A DNA stretch of 17,788 nt, from positions 1 to 17,788 of the forward strand of contig JAWLES010000034.1 in NCBI GenBank assembly GCA_041685935.1, in the 5' to 3' direction. Below the pieces are notes generated by a model. That model was not told the DNA's origin. It saw only the letters and a program-made list of their open reading frames with translations, and ran no database searches. The stretch comes from JAIPEK01 sp041685935. GTDB lineage: Bacteria > Desulfobacterota > Desulfobacteria > Desulfobacterales > Desulfobacteraceae. Positions 1 through 6,589 of this stretch are shown here, piece by piece. Position numbers and translations under genes: made by a program. Every line of letters begins with the position of its first letter. The stretch's first letter is position 1.

Positions 1-12
1 AGGAGAGGCAAT

Positions 13-423
13 ATGACACAGGACCCTTTTGGGAATCTGCAGGACTGGGGACAGGTTCTTGAACACCTTGAGAATGTGTTTGAAAACGGCGGGGCCGAGG
101 ATTGTCAGCGCGGCCTGATTCGAATTCTGCGTTACAAGGGAAACTGGCGGCTCAGGGAAGAGACGCTGAAAGGTATTGAAAACATTGAAAACCCCAAGGA
201 GGATCTGATCAGGGAAGTCCTGTCGATTCTGGAGGACGATAATATTTATTACGAGGCCCGGATCATTGCGTGCCGCAGCCTGATCAAAATACTTCATAAA
301 AATACAACCGCCCGGGAGCAATTGACAAAAGAAGCCGAGCAGGCTATGGAGAGAATAAAAAGTATTCCCCAGCCGCCGTTCTTTATAGATTCCATCAATA
401 TGTATGCCCGTGATTTGAAGTGA
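13..423 (+). CDS. Small HEAT-like helical protein of unknown function
   Basis: 136 residues, not recognised as a named family. The protein is acidic, apparently all-helical and soluble, with no signal peptide or membrane segment. Residues about 35-100 read as two or three HEAT-like antiparallel helix pairs (a GLIRILRYKGNWRLREETLKG segment, then IREVLSILEDD and EARIIACRSLIKIL), suggesting a protein-binding scaffold. The ATG is preceded by AGGAG at bases 1-5, right at the window edge, so a promoter or earlier operon genes may lie outside. The stop is only 22 bases before the start of the transhydrogenase alpha-1 gene, so the two are probably co-transcribed. A role linked to that enzyme is inferred from position alone. 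It could equally be the last gene of an unrelated upstream operon. Confidence 0.7.
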   Translation: MTQDPFGNLQDWGQVLEHLENVFENGGAEDCQRGLIRILRYKGNWRLREETLKGIENIENPKEDLIREVLSILEDDNIYYEARIIACRSLIKILHKNTTAREQLTKEAEQAMERIKSIPQPPFFIDSINMYARDLK

Positions 424-445
424 ACTTTCACCACAGGAGGCTATT

Positions 446-1609
446 ATGATTATAGGAGTTCCCAGGGAAATTCTCTCTGAAGAAAAAAGAGTTGCAGTCA
501 TGCCGGATATGGTCCGGAAATACATTGAACTCGGGTTTGAGGTTCGGGTCGAATCTTCAGCCGGAAAAGGTATCGGAATAGAAGATCAGGAGTATCAAAA
601 CGCAGGCGCAGTTATTGTTGATGATCCTGAGGCTCTTTTTGACGGGGCTGATATTATTTTGAAAGTAAAGCAGCCCATATTCAACGAACAGGTTAACAAG
701 CACGAAGTGGACATGCTTGCCGGCGGCAGTACGCTCATCACTTTTCTGCATCCTGCCACACCGTCCAACCATGAGATGGTAAAGAAGCTTGAAGCCGGGA
801 ATATAACAGCTCTTACAATGGATGGCGTACCCAGGATTTCCAGGGCCCAGAGAATGGATGCACTCTCTTCAATGAGTCTGGTGACCGGATACAAATCCGT
901 GCTCCTGGCGGCAAATTACATGCCGAGGTTTGTGCCCATGACCGGGACCGCCATTGGCACGATAAAGCCTGCAAATTTCCTGGTTATCGGTGCGGGGGTT
1001 GTCGGGCTGCAGGCTGCAGCCACGGCAAAAAGGCTGGGCGGTGTTGTAAAGGCCATGGATATAAGAGAGGAAGCCTGTGCCCAGGCCAAAAGCCTGGGGG
1101 CGAAAATCGTTGACTTTGATATTCCCCAGGAGCTTGCCCTGGGTGAGGGAGGGTATGCCCGGGCCCTGGACGATCAGTGGCTTGATAAGGAAAAGAAAAC
1201 GGTTGCGCCTGAAATTGAGCAGGCCGATGTTGTGATTCTGAGCGCTCTTGTGCCTGGAGAGGTGGCTCCGGTGATTATTACAGACGAAATGGTGAAAACC
1301 ATGAAGTACGGTTCCGTGGTTATGGATATTTCAATAGACCAGGGCGGAAACTGCTCAGCCACCAGGGCGGGGGAAACGTTTCAGGAAAACGGGATTACCA
1401 TATGCGGTATTCAGAATATCCCCGGCAGAATGGCACTTCATGCAAGCTGGCTGTATTCCAATAACCTGTACTATTATGTGGAAAATCTTTATAAACAGGG
1501 CCCGGGCAGGATTGACTTTGATGATGAGATCGTTGCCGAGTCCCTGGTTACGCATCAGGAGAAGATCCACCATAAAGGAACTTTGAAGGCCATGCAGGAA
1601 TCAATATAA
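446..1609 (+). CDS. pntAA: NAD(P) transhydrogenase subunit alpha part 1 (domain I)
   Basis: 387 residues, the usual length for the soluble NAD(H)-binding alpha-1 subunit of three-subunit (Rhodospirillum-type) transhydrogenases. It starts with the AlaDH/PNT motif MIIGVPRE. The SRAQRMDALSS segment near residues 132-142 keeps the Gln, Asp and Ser of the loop that contacts nicotinamide. The Rossmann motif GAGVVGLQAAATAKRLG is followed by an acidic residue at the end of the second strand (KAMD), as expected for NAD(H) preference. DISIDQGGN and GIQNIPGRMALHAS complete the family signature. Alanine dehydrogenase is the paralogous alternative, but the separate alpha-2 and beta genes downstream favour transhydrogenase. 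The start has a strong AGGAGG five bases upstream. Known role of the family: hydride exchange at domain I is coupled to proton movement through the membrane domain formed by PntAB and PntB. Confidence 0.9.
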   Translation: MIIGVPREILSEEKRVAVMPDMVRKYIELGFEVRVESSAGKGIGIEDQEYQNAGAVIVDDPEALFDGADIILKVKQPIFNEQVNKHEVDMLAGGSTLITFLHPATPSNHEMVKKLEAGNITALTMDGVPRISRAQRMDALSSMSLVTGYKSVLLAANYMPRFVPMTGTAIGTIKPANFLVIGAGVVGLQAAATAKRLGGVVKAMDIREEACAQAKSLGAKIVDFDIPQELALGEGGYARALDDQWLDKEKKTVAPEIEQADVVILSALVPGEVAPVIITDEMVKTMKYGSVVMDISIDQGGNCSATRAGETFQENGITICGIQNIPGRMALHASWLYSNNLYYYVENLYKQGPGRIDFDDEIVAESLVTHQEKIHHKGTLKAMQESI

Positions 1610-1615
1610 CGGCCA

Positions 1616-1629
1616 TGTCCTTTTGGACA
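1616..1629 (+). other. Small hairpin just after pntAA stop
   Basis: TGTCC-TTTT-GGACA, five base pairs with a TTTT loop, seven bases after the pntAA stop codon. It has no following T-run, so it is not a terminator by itself. It may protect the 3' end of a pntAA message or be the first stem of the larger folded region that follows. Confidence 0.35.
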
Positions 1630-1640
1630 CAATGAATGTT

Positions 1641-1825
1641 GAAAGTCCCAAGGCGTAAGGCATCAGTGGGTTCCGTATTCCCTGGAGCGGGTTTCAATGC
1701 CGGTCGGTTACCGGTCAATGTGGCCGGTTCCGGCATTGCCCTCGGAGCAAATCATGGATGATTTGCTAGAATGAGCGGAAGGGAAGACGGAACCTACTGA
1801 TGCCGGATTTTCAGCACGGACTTTC
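1641..1825 (+). other. Large structured inverted-repeat element (candidate cis-regulatory RNA or MITE-like element)
   Basis: This intergenic stretch folds on itself. Bases 1659-1683 pair with 1780-1804: 25 positions, of which 23 are Watson-Crick, one is G-U and one is an A-G mismatch. Outside it, GAAAGTCC at 1641-1648 pairs with GGACTTTC at 1818-1825. Inside it are two further stems: CAATGCCGG at 1695-1703 with CCGGCATTG at 1730-1738, and the near-perfect hairpin GCAAATCAT-GG-ATGATTTGC at 1747-1766. The result is a three-way junction closed by a long stem. No convincing reading frame is present. It could be a structured RNA acting in the pnt transcript, or a short non-autonomous mobile or extragenic palindromic repeat inserted between the genes. 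The one G-U pair and the tolerated mismatch are compatible with an RNA fold but do not prove it. Confidence 0.7.
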
Positions 1826-1858
1826 TTATAAAATATTTGTGAACCCGGAAAATCAAAA

Positions 1859-1902
1859 AGCTTTTTCCGCCTGCCTCTGAGCGGACATAAAGCTTCCTTT
1901 TT
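1859..1902 (+). terminator. Intrinsic terminator-like hairpin upstream of pntAB
   Basis: AGCTTT (1859-1864) and TCCGC (1866-1870) pair with GCGGA (1881-1885) and AAAGCT (1889-1894), leaving a small internal loop. The hairpin is followed by TCCTTTTT. It lies between pntAA and pntAB, 21 bases before the pntAB start codon, so it would act as an attenuator or partial terminator inside the locus. Together with the folded region before it, the arrangement resembles a sensor-plus-terminator leader. Confidence 0.55.
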
Positions 1903-1922
1903 AAACCAAGGAGAATAAAGTA

Positions 1923-2222
1923 ATGGCGAATCTTTTTTTAATGACGGGAGTTTTTATCCTATGTTTCGGCATCGGATATATCCTTATATCCAGAGTGCCC
2001 CCTCTTCTGCACACCCCTTTGATGTCCATGACCAATGCCATTTCAGGCGTTACCATTCTCGGGGCTTTGCTGATTTTTTCACACCAGACAAGCGGTCCTG
2101 CAAAGATACTCGGGGCGATTGCCCTTATTGCAGCGACCTTTAATGTGGTTGGGGGGTTTGTTATCACGGACAGAATGCTCAAGCTTTTCAAAAGAAACGA
2201 TGCAGGAATGGATGAATCATGA
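1923..2222 (+). CDS. pntAB: NAD(P) transhydrogenase subunit alpha part 2 (membrane domain II)
   Basis: 99 residues with three hydrophobic segments (about 3-22, 40-58, 64-84), the expected size and topology for the alpha-2 membrane subunit. The family motif PPLLHTPLMSMTNAISG is present. It includes the His that, in other transhydrogenases, lies next to the proton path. The ATG follows AAGGAG a few bases upstream. The stop overlaps the pntB start by four bases (ATGA), so the two are translationally coupled. Unusually, it is separated from pntAA by 313 bases of structured DNA, whereas these subunits are normally encoded close together. The identification is very secure from the motif plus the neighbours. 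Confidence 0.92.
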   Translation: MANLFLMTGVFILCFGIGYILISRVPPLLHTPLMSMTNAISGVTILGALLIFSHQTSGPAKILGAIALIAATFNVVGGFVITDRMLKLFKRNDAGMDES

Positions 2223-4264
2223 ATCAAATTGCACCATACACAAATACGGTAATAGATCTTTTGATTGTAGTTGTTCTGATTGTCGGTATCAGGCAGTTCC
2301 GCGCCCCCAGGGGAGCGCGCCGGGGGAACTTTACAGCCGCATTTGCACTGGGCTGTGCATTTTTTCTGGTCCTGTTCAGAAACGGGATCATTGATATCTT
2401 CACGGTTGTGATTTCCCTGTTCGCCGGATCAGTGCTGGGATATGCAGTGGCCAGAAGAGTCAATATGATCCAGATTCCCGCCATGGTTGCGTTCCAAAAT
2501 GGTGCAGGCGGTGTTGCAGCTTTTATCGTCTCCCTGCTGGAGCTGACCCGGGGCGGGGTTCAAATGCCTTTGATCAACCAGGTATCAGGTGTGCTCGGCC
2601 TCTGCATCGGATCTCTGACCTTCAGCGGCAGCATGGTCGCCAGTGCGAAACTTGCGAACAAAATGCGTCAGACTCCGCAAATACTGAATAAACACAGCTT
2701 TCTGGTACTTGTCAACGTTCTTGCTCTCGTGATTGTCGGTCTTGCCGCACTGTTTGCACCGGAGGGCGTCAGGGCGCCTCTTTTTATCCTTCAGATACTG
2801 CTGGGACTTGTTTTCGGAGTTCTGTTCTCCATCCGCATCGGCGGGGCGGACATGCCGGTTCTGATCTCTTTGCTGAATGCAACCACCGGCCTGGCTGCCG
2901 CACTCTGCGGAATGGTTATAGCAAACCAGCTGTTGATCGCTGCCGGAGCCACTGTGTTAGCATCAGGTTCAATATTGACTTATGTGATGTGCAAGGCCAT
3001 GAACCGGAACCTGGGCAGCATCCTGATTCCGTCGGCCAAGGCGCCTTCCGCTCCGAAAGAGCAGCCTGCCGAAACGCAAGGGGCTTTTATGCCCCAGGGG
3101 GGGCTGGAAAATCCTGAACCGGAAGAGAAGAAGGAAAAAGAGGGCGCGGATGACCTTTCCAGGGCTGCAAATGTCCTGGCAAATGCACGTGAGGTAATCA
3201 TCGTGCCGGGGTACGGCATGGCCCTGGCCCAGGCCCAGGAGGAAGTGGTGGCAATGGCCGGGCACATGACTGAACTCGGGAAAAAGGTGAGCTATGCAAT
3301 TCATCCTGTTGCAGGCAGAATGCCCGGACACATGAATGTTCTTCTGGCAGAGGCAGGAGTTGAGTATGAAATGCTCATGGAAATGGATGATGTTAACCCG
3401 TTGTTTGCATCCACAGACGCAGTCCTGGTGGTCGGAGCCTGTGACGTAGTAAATCCCGCGGCAATAGATGCGGAGGGAACGCCCATTTCCGGGATGCCGA
3501 TCCTGCATGCTCATGAGGCCGCGAACATTGTCTGCTGCAACTTTGATGAAAAACCCGGATATTCAGGTGTTGAAAATCCCTTGTACCGGAATGAAAAGAC
3601 CATAATGCTTCCGGGGGATGCAAAGAACTCGATCCGGCAGATCATGGACAAATGGACTCAAAAGGAAGATACTGAAGCCGCAGAAACTGCAGAGACGGCT
3701 GATGAAACCCCGGAAGCTGAAGCTGAGAGTTCGGCTGACAAGCTGCTGAAAGCATGTGAAGTCCTGGAAAAAGCTGAAAAAGTGATCATTGTCCCTGGAT
3801 ACGGTATGGCGCTGGCCCAGGCCCAATTCAAGGTGGTTGAGCTGGCGGAGCTTCTGGAGGAGCGGGGGGTGGAGACCATGTTTGCGATCCATCCTGTTGC
3901 CGGTCGAATGCCCGGACACATGAATGTGATGCTGGCGGAAGCTGAAGTGGATTATGACAAGCTGCTGGAAATGGATGCGGCAAATGAGAAATTTCCTGAA
4001 ACCGACGCAGTTTTGATCTTCGGGGCCTGTGACGTGGTAAATCCTGCAGCCATCCGGACAGAAGGCACTCCGATTTCCGGAATGCCTATTCTCATGGCCC
4101 ATGAAGCCGGAAGTGTCATAGTATGCAACTATGATGCAAATCCCGGGTATTCCGGGGAAGAGAATCCTCTGTACGAGGATAAAAAATCCATAACTCTCTT
4201 TGGTGACGCCCTTGAAACAGCCGGCAAACTGATTGACGGCCTCCGTTTTCCCGGGGCGGGGTAA
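2219..4264 (+). CDS. pntB: NAD(P) transhydrogenase subunit beta with two tandem domain III copies
   Basis: 681 residues, against about 460 for typical PntB. Residues about 1-260 are the polytopic membrane domain II, with GGADMPVLISLLNATTG and SILTYVMCKAMNR as in the family. The position of the E. coli proton-path His91 is Asn94 here. After an acidic linker, domain III occurs twice: residues about 318-477 and about 514-678. Each copy has VPGYGMALAQAQ, AIHPVAGRMPGHMNV, a GACDVVNPAA segment (normally GAND or similar; Cys408 and Cys604 replace Asn) and a GYSG-EN-PLY segment. In E. coli the residues just before the GYAG motif are Lys-Arg-Ser, which hold the NADP 2'-phosphate. Here they are Asn441-Phe442-Asp443 and Asn637-Tyr638-Asp639. 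I infer reduced NADP preference in both copies. The gene overlaps pntAB by four bases. There is no sign of frameshift or decay, and the reading frame is intact through both copies. Confidence 0.93.
   Translation: MNQIAPYTNTVIDLLIVVVLIVGIRQFRAPRGARRGNFTAAFALGCAFFLVLFRNGIIDIFTVVISLFAGSVLGYAVARRVNMIQIPAMVAFQNGAGGVAAFIVSLLELTRGGVQMPLINQVSGVLGLCIGSLTFSGSMVASAKLANKMRQTPQILNKHSFLVLVNVLALVIVGLAALFAPEGVRAPLFILQILLGLVFGVLFSIRIGGADMPVLISLLNATTGLAAALCGMVIANQLLIAAGATVLASGSILTYVMCKAMNRNLGSILIPSAKAPSAPKEQPAETQGAFMPQGGLENPEPEEKKEKEGADDLSRAANVLANAREVIIVPGYGMALAQAQEEVVAMAGHMTELGKKVSYAIHPVAGRMPGHMNVLLAEAGVEYEMLMEMDDVNPLFASTDAVLVVGACDVVNPAAIDAEGTPISGMPILHAHEAANIVCCNFDEKPGYSGVENPLYRNEKTIMLPGDAKNSIRQIMDKWTQKEDTEAAETAETADETPEAEAESSADKLLKACEVLEKAEKVIIVPGYGMALAQAQFKVVELAELLEERGVETMFAIHPVAGRMPGHMNVMLAEAEVDYDKLLEMDAANEKFPETDAVLIFGACDVVNPAAIRTEGTPISGMPILMAHEAGSVIVCNYDANPGYSGEENPLYEDKKSITLFGDALETAGKLIDGLRFPGAG
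3194..4240 (+). repeat. In-frame tandem duplication encoding PntB domain III
   Basis: Two copies run from about 3194 to 3652 and from about 3782 to 4240, offset by exactly 588 bases (196 codons). They are joined by a linker rich in Ala, Glu and Thr. The copies have clearly diverged at nucleotide level but keep short identical stretches such as ATGCCCGGACACATGAATGT, so the duplication is not recent. All family motifs are kept in both. Confidence 0.85.
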
Positions 4265-4291
4265 ACAGCGCCGCTTTAGTACTCCGTCGTT

Positions 4292-4308
4292 TCCGGGTAT
4301 GCCCCGGA
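4292..4308 (+). terminator. Weak hairpin after pntB, possible terminator
   Basis: TCCGGG-TATGC-CCCGGA, a six-base-pair GC-rich stem 27 bases after the pntB stop. It is followed only by a short GTTTG and not by a clear T-run, so termination may be inefficient or Rho-dependent. Confidence 0.3.
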
Positions 4309-4315
4309 TATGGGT

Positions 4316-4365
4316 TTGACAATTTATGGATTTTTGTTACTATTATAGTAATAAAAATCCATAAA
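4316..4365 (+). promoter_or_regulatory. iclR promoter with 43-base near-perfect palindromic operator
   Basis: A -35 box TTGACA lies at 4316-4321, with a plausible -10 TACTAT at 4338-4343 (16-base spacer). The stretch 4323-4365 is a palindrome centred on T4344: 20 of 21 base pairs match, and the only exception is G4336 opposite T4352. Its core is the perfect 15-base TTACTATTATAGTAA (4337-4351). The palindrome covers the spacer and -10, so a bound regulator would block transcription. The same core recurs before dctP, which supports autoregulation by the IclR protein encoded next. Confidence 0.8.
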
Positions 4366-4380
4366 GGGAGAGCAGTCTCA

Positions 4381-5160
4381 ATGGCCAACAAGGATCAGTA
4401 TTTTTCAAAAACATTGGAAAAAGGTCTGACTATATTAAATCTGTTTGACAGGGAACACCCTTCCAGGTCTTTAATCGAAATTTCAAAGCTCACCGGTATC
4501 AATAAAACATCCACATATCGGCTTGTAAATACATTCGTGCATCTGGGGTATTTGAGAAAGAGCTCCGACAACAAGTCGCTGAGACTGGGAACAAGAGCAT
4601 TCGCCCTCGGGCATGAATGTTTTCACGGGTTTGATATCTACCAGGGGATAAAGCCGGTGATTGATAAAACATTCCTGGAGCATAAAATTTCCATAGATTC
4701 CGCACTGGTGGACGGGAACAGATTGATTTCCCTTTACCGCCGGGAGATGCCGAATCTGGTTCACTACCATCTTCCCCTGGTGATGGATGAATTGTATGCA
4801 AGGGCCATGGGAAAGGCGATTCTGGCCCATTTTACCGAATCAGAGCTTTCCGGATATCTGGAATCGGTTCATATGGAGGAGCTGACACCGAATACCCTCA
4901 CGGATGTGGAAAAAATAAGAAAAGAGATAATAGAGACCAGAAACCGCGGCTATTCAGTCAACAATGAAGAATATATGCTTGGAATTATCAGTGTAGGGGC
5001 CCCGATCATGAACTTTCAGAAACGGACCGTGGCCGGAAGCGTAAGCCTGGATTTTCCCTCCAAGGAGTATTCATTGGGTTATATCGAGCAGAACTTCATA
5101 GGAATTCTGCTGGGTCTTGCCGGGGAAATTTCCGAGATTATAACTTCAATGGGAATGTAG
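4381..5160 (+). CDS. IclR-family transcriptional regulator
   Basis: 259 residues, typical length. An N-terminal winged helix-turn-helix spans about residues 12-75 (LEKGLTILNLFD, then LIEISKLTGINKTSTYRLVNTFVHLGYLRK). A C-terminal effector domain of about 85-255 has the family landmarks GKAILAHF and RGYSVNNEEYMLGIISVGAPI. It probably senses a small catabolite and controls itself and the divergently spaced but co-directional TRAP/sulfonate operon, because both upstream regions carry the same palindrome. GGGAG precedes the ATG by about ten bases. IclR members act as repressors or activators. Here the operator at iclR overlaps the core promoter, suggesting repression, while the operator at dctP lies downstream of the -10, suggesting a roadblock. 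The inducer is not visible from sequence. Confidence 0.93.
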   Translation: MANKDQYFSKTLEKGLTILNLFDREHPSRSLIEISKLTGINKTSTYRLVNTFVHLGYLRKSSDNKSLRLGTRAFALGHECFHGFDIYQGIKPVIDKTFLEHKISIDSALVDGNRLISLYRREMPNLVHYHLPLVMDELYARAMGKAILAHFTESELSGYLESVHMEELTPNTLTDVEKIRKEIIETRNRGYSVNNEEYMLGIISVGAPIMNFQKRTVAGSVSLDFPSKEYSLGYIEQNFIGILLGLAGEISEIITSMGM

Positions 5161-5202
5161 CAAGGCCTTCAAAAGCACACGAAACCACCCGCCGGTCAAC
5201 TG

Positions 5203-5240
5203 ATCCGCAGGCAGGCCCTTCTTGGGGCTTTTCTGCGGAT
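5203..5240 (+). terminator. Hairpin downstream of iclR, possible terminator
   Basis: ATCCGCAG at 5203-5210 pairs perfectly with CTGCGGAT at 5233-5240, and an inner GCCC/GGGC stem can extend it. No T-run follows immediately; the nearest is TTTTTTTT about 40 bases on. It lies in the 323-base gap between iclR and dctP. That gap otherwise holds an unassigned stretch (5241-5343) and then the dctP promoter and operator. Confidence 0.35.
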
Positions 5241-5343
5241 TCCCGCAATTTATCAAGTCCTGCCGGAAGAATCGGATCATTTTTTTTCACTCTTTTATGC
5301 AAAGCCAATATTTCCTGGGAAATAAAAAAAACCGGGAAAAGTA

Positions 5344-5370
5344 TTGACAAATTAAAAGTTAGCCTATAAT
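5344..5370 (+). promoter_or_regulatory. Promoter of the TRAP/sulfonate operon
   Basis: Consensus TTGACA at 5344-5349 and consensus TATAAT at 5365-5370, separated by 15 bases, which is shorter than the optimal 17. Both boxes are perfect matches to the sigma-70 consensus. The start point would fall near 5377, just before or inside the operator that follows, leaving a leader of about 107 bases before dctP. Confidence 0.7.
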
Positions 5371-5380
5371 TTCATTTATA

Positions 5381-5413
5381 GAACTACCGTTACTATTTTA
5401 GTAACAATAGTTC
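5381..5413 (+). promoter_or_regulatory. IclR operator downstream of the dctP promoter
   Basis: Inverted repeat centred on T5397. The core GTTACTA-TTT-TAGTAAC (5389-5405) is flanked by GAACTA (5381-5386) and TAGTTC (5408-5413). The central 15 bases, TTACTATTTTAGTAA, differ from the core at the iclR promoter by a single base. Its place just after the -10 fits repression by blocking elongation or promoter escape. Confidence 0.8.
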
Positions 5414-5483
5414 CGGAAAAGGCGGGATAAGTTCCTGCTTTATCGAAACGGATTTTTAAACTTTTATTTTGGGGGATTGAATT

Positions 5484-6503
5484 ATGAAAAAGATACTTTT
5501 TCTGATCACATTGGTTCTGATGGTTTCGAGTTTAACCATTGCAGGTCAGGCATTCGGAAAAGATGTGTTGAAGCTGGGATTCGGGGATCCCATAAATTCC
5601 GACCAGGGTGCCATTGCAAAGCAGTTTAAATACCTTGTGGAATCGTATACCGATGGTGAGATAACAGTGCAGCTGTTTCCAGGCAGTGAATTGGGAACGG
5701 AAACGGAAATGCTTCAGAATACCAGAATGGGTGAGCTGGACCTGTGTATGCTCTCAGTTCCCAACCTTTCCCCCTTCTCTAAAAAAATCAATATTTTAAC
5801 TTTCCCTTATGTAATAAAGGATTTCCGTGATGCAGTCACGATAACCACGGGCAAGCTGGGGCAGAAATGGAACGATATCCTTGTAGAAGAGGCCGGGATA
5901 CGGATTCTGGCATGGACGTACTCGAATTTTCGACATCTTACAAACTCCAGGCGGCCGATAACCAGTATGGCTGACCTGGACGGCCTTAAAGTTCGAGTTC
6001 CCCAGAATGCCCTTATGATAGCATCTTATAAAGCCTGGGGTGCGAATCCCACACCAATGGCCTGGCCTGAAACGTTTACCGCTTTGCAGCAAAAGGTTGT
6101 TGACGGGCAGGATAACCCGCATGTTGTGAATTACACCATGAAATTTCACGAAGTACAGGATTATATAACTCCTCTTCACTATCAGTTTTCTCTTCAGCCT
6201 ATGATCTTGGGAGAGCAGCGTTTTCAGCAGATGGACCCTGAGATGAGAAAAATCATTCTGCAGGCGGGTATGGAAGCACAGCAGTATTGCGTCCTTTTTC
6301 AGAAGGAGGAATCCCAAAAAGCCTTGCAGGCGATGATTGATGAGGGCATGGAGTATACCGAGATTTCCAATGAAGACGAGATGATTCAACTTGCAAAAGA
6401 GAAAGTCTGGCCTGAATACTATGACAAGGTCGGTGGGAAAGAAGCTCTGATGGATGTTGTTAACGAACTTGAAAAGGCAAAACAAGCGAGACAGGGAAAT
6501 TAG
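5484..6503 (+). CDS. dctP: TRAP transporter periplasmic solute-binding protein, DctP family
   Basis: 339 residues, typical of DctP-type TRAP binding proteins. It has an N-terminal signal peptide with a Lys-Lys start and hydrophobic core, and cleavage is likely around residues 23-25. The mature part carries the family pattern, including LDGLKVRVPQN with Arg171. In the family this Arg forms the salt bridge to the substrate's carboxylate, and here it could hold a sulfonate. PMAWPETFTALQQKVVDGQDNP is the next conserved block. It is first in an operon with the membrane subunits dctQ and dctM and with the HpsN- and CuyA-like enzymes. This suggests the substrate is a C3 sulfonate, comparable to HpsK of HpsKLM systems. 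Specificity cannot be read from sequence, so the general symbol is given. A GGGGGA ribosome site lies about eight bases before the ATG. Confidence 0.92.
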   Translation: MKKILFLITLVLMVSSLTIAGQAFGKDVLKLGFGDPINSDQGAIAKQFKYLVESYTDGEITVQLFPGSELGTETEMLQNTRMGELDLCMLSVPNLSPFSKKINILTFPYVIKDFRDAVTITTGKLGQKWNDILVEEAGIRILAWTYSNFRHLTNSRRPITSMADLDGLKVRVPQNALMIASYKAWGANPTPMAWPETFTALQQKVVDGQDNPHVVNYTMKFHEVQDYITPLHYQFSLQPMILGEQRFQQMDPEMRKIILQAGMEAQQYCVLFQKEESQKALQAMIDEGMEYTEISNEDEMIQLAKEKVWPEYYDKVGGKEALMDVVNELEKAKQARQGN

Positions 6504-6530
6504 AGAAGACTTTTTAAAACTGTCCTAAAA

Positions 6531-6580
6531 ACAGGGTGCCCCTCTAAAACAGGGCGCCCTGTGAAACCCTTATAAAAGGG
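6531..6580 (+). promoter_or_regulatory. Intercistronic hairpins between dctP and dctQ
   Basis: ACAGGGTGCCC (from 6531) pairs with GGGCGCCCTGT (ending 6562) as an 11-base-pair stem with one G-U. A second small stem, CCCTT (6567-6571) with AAGGG (6576-6580), sequesters the GGG of the dctQ ribosome-binding sequence GGGAG (6578-6582). No T-run follows. This is likely an mRNA-stabilising or translation-limiting element that keeps the binding protein more abundant than the membrane subunits. Confidence 0.55.
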
Positions 6581-6589
6581 AGCAGGAAA

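Noticed and set aside
446..1609. Alanine dehydrogenase as the product of the first enzyme gene
   Set aside because: The family is related, but the separate membrane subunits pntAB and pntB directly downstream and the conserved SRAQxMDALSS loop indicate transhydrogenase.
1641..1825. Integron attC site for the folded intergenic element
   Set aside because: It has long inverted arms, but I see no recognisable core-site sequences (GTTRRRY/RYYYAAC) at its ends, no integrase gene and no cassette-like layout.
2969..4102. Long reverse-strand open frames across pntB (up to 181 codons)
   Set aside because: They mirror the duplicated domain III on the opposite strand, show no recognisable protein motifs and lie wholly inside a clear gene.
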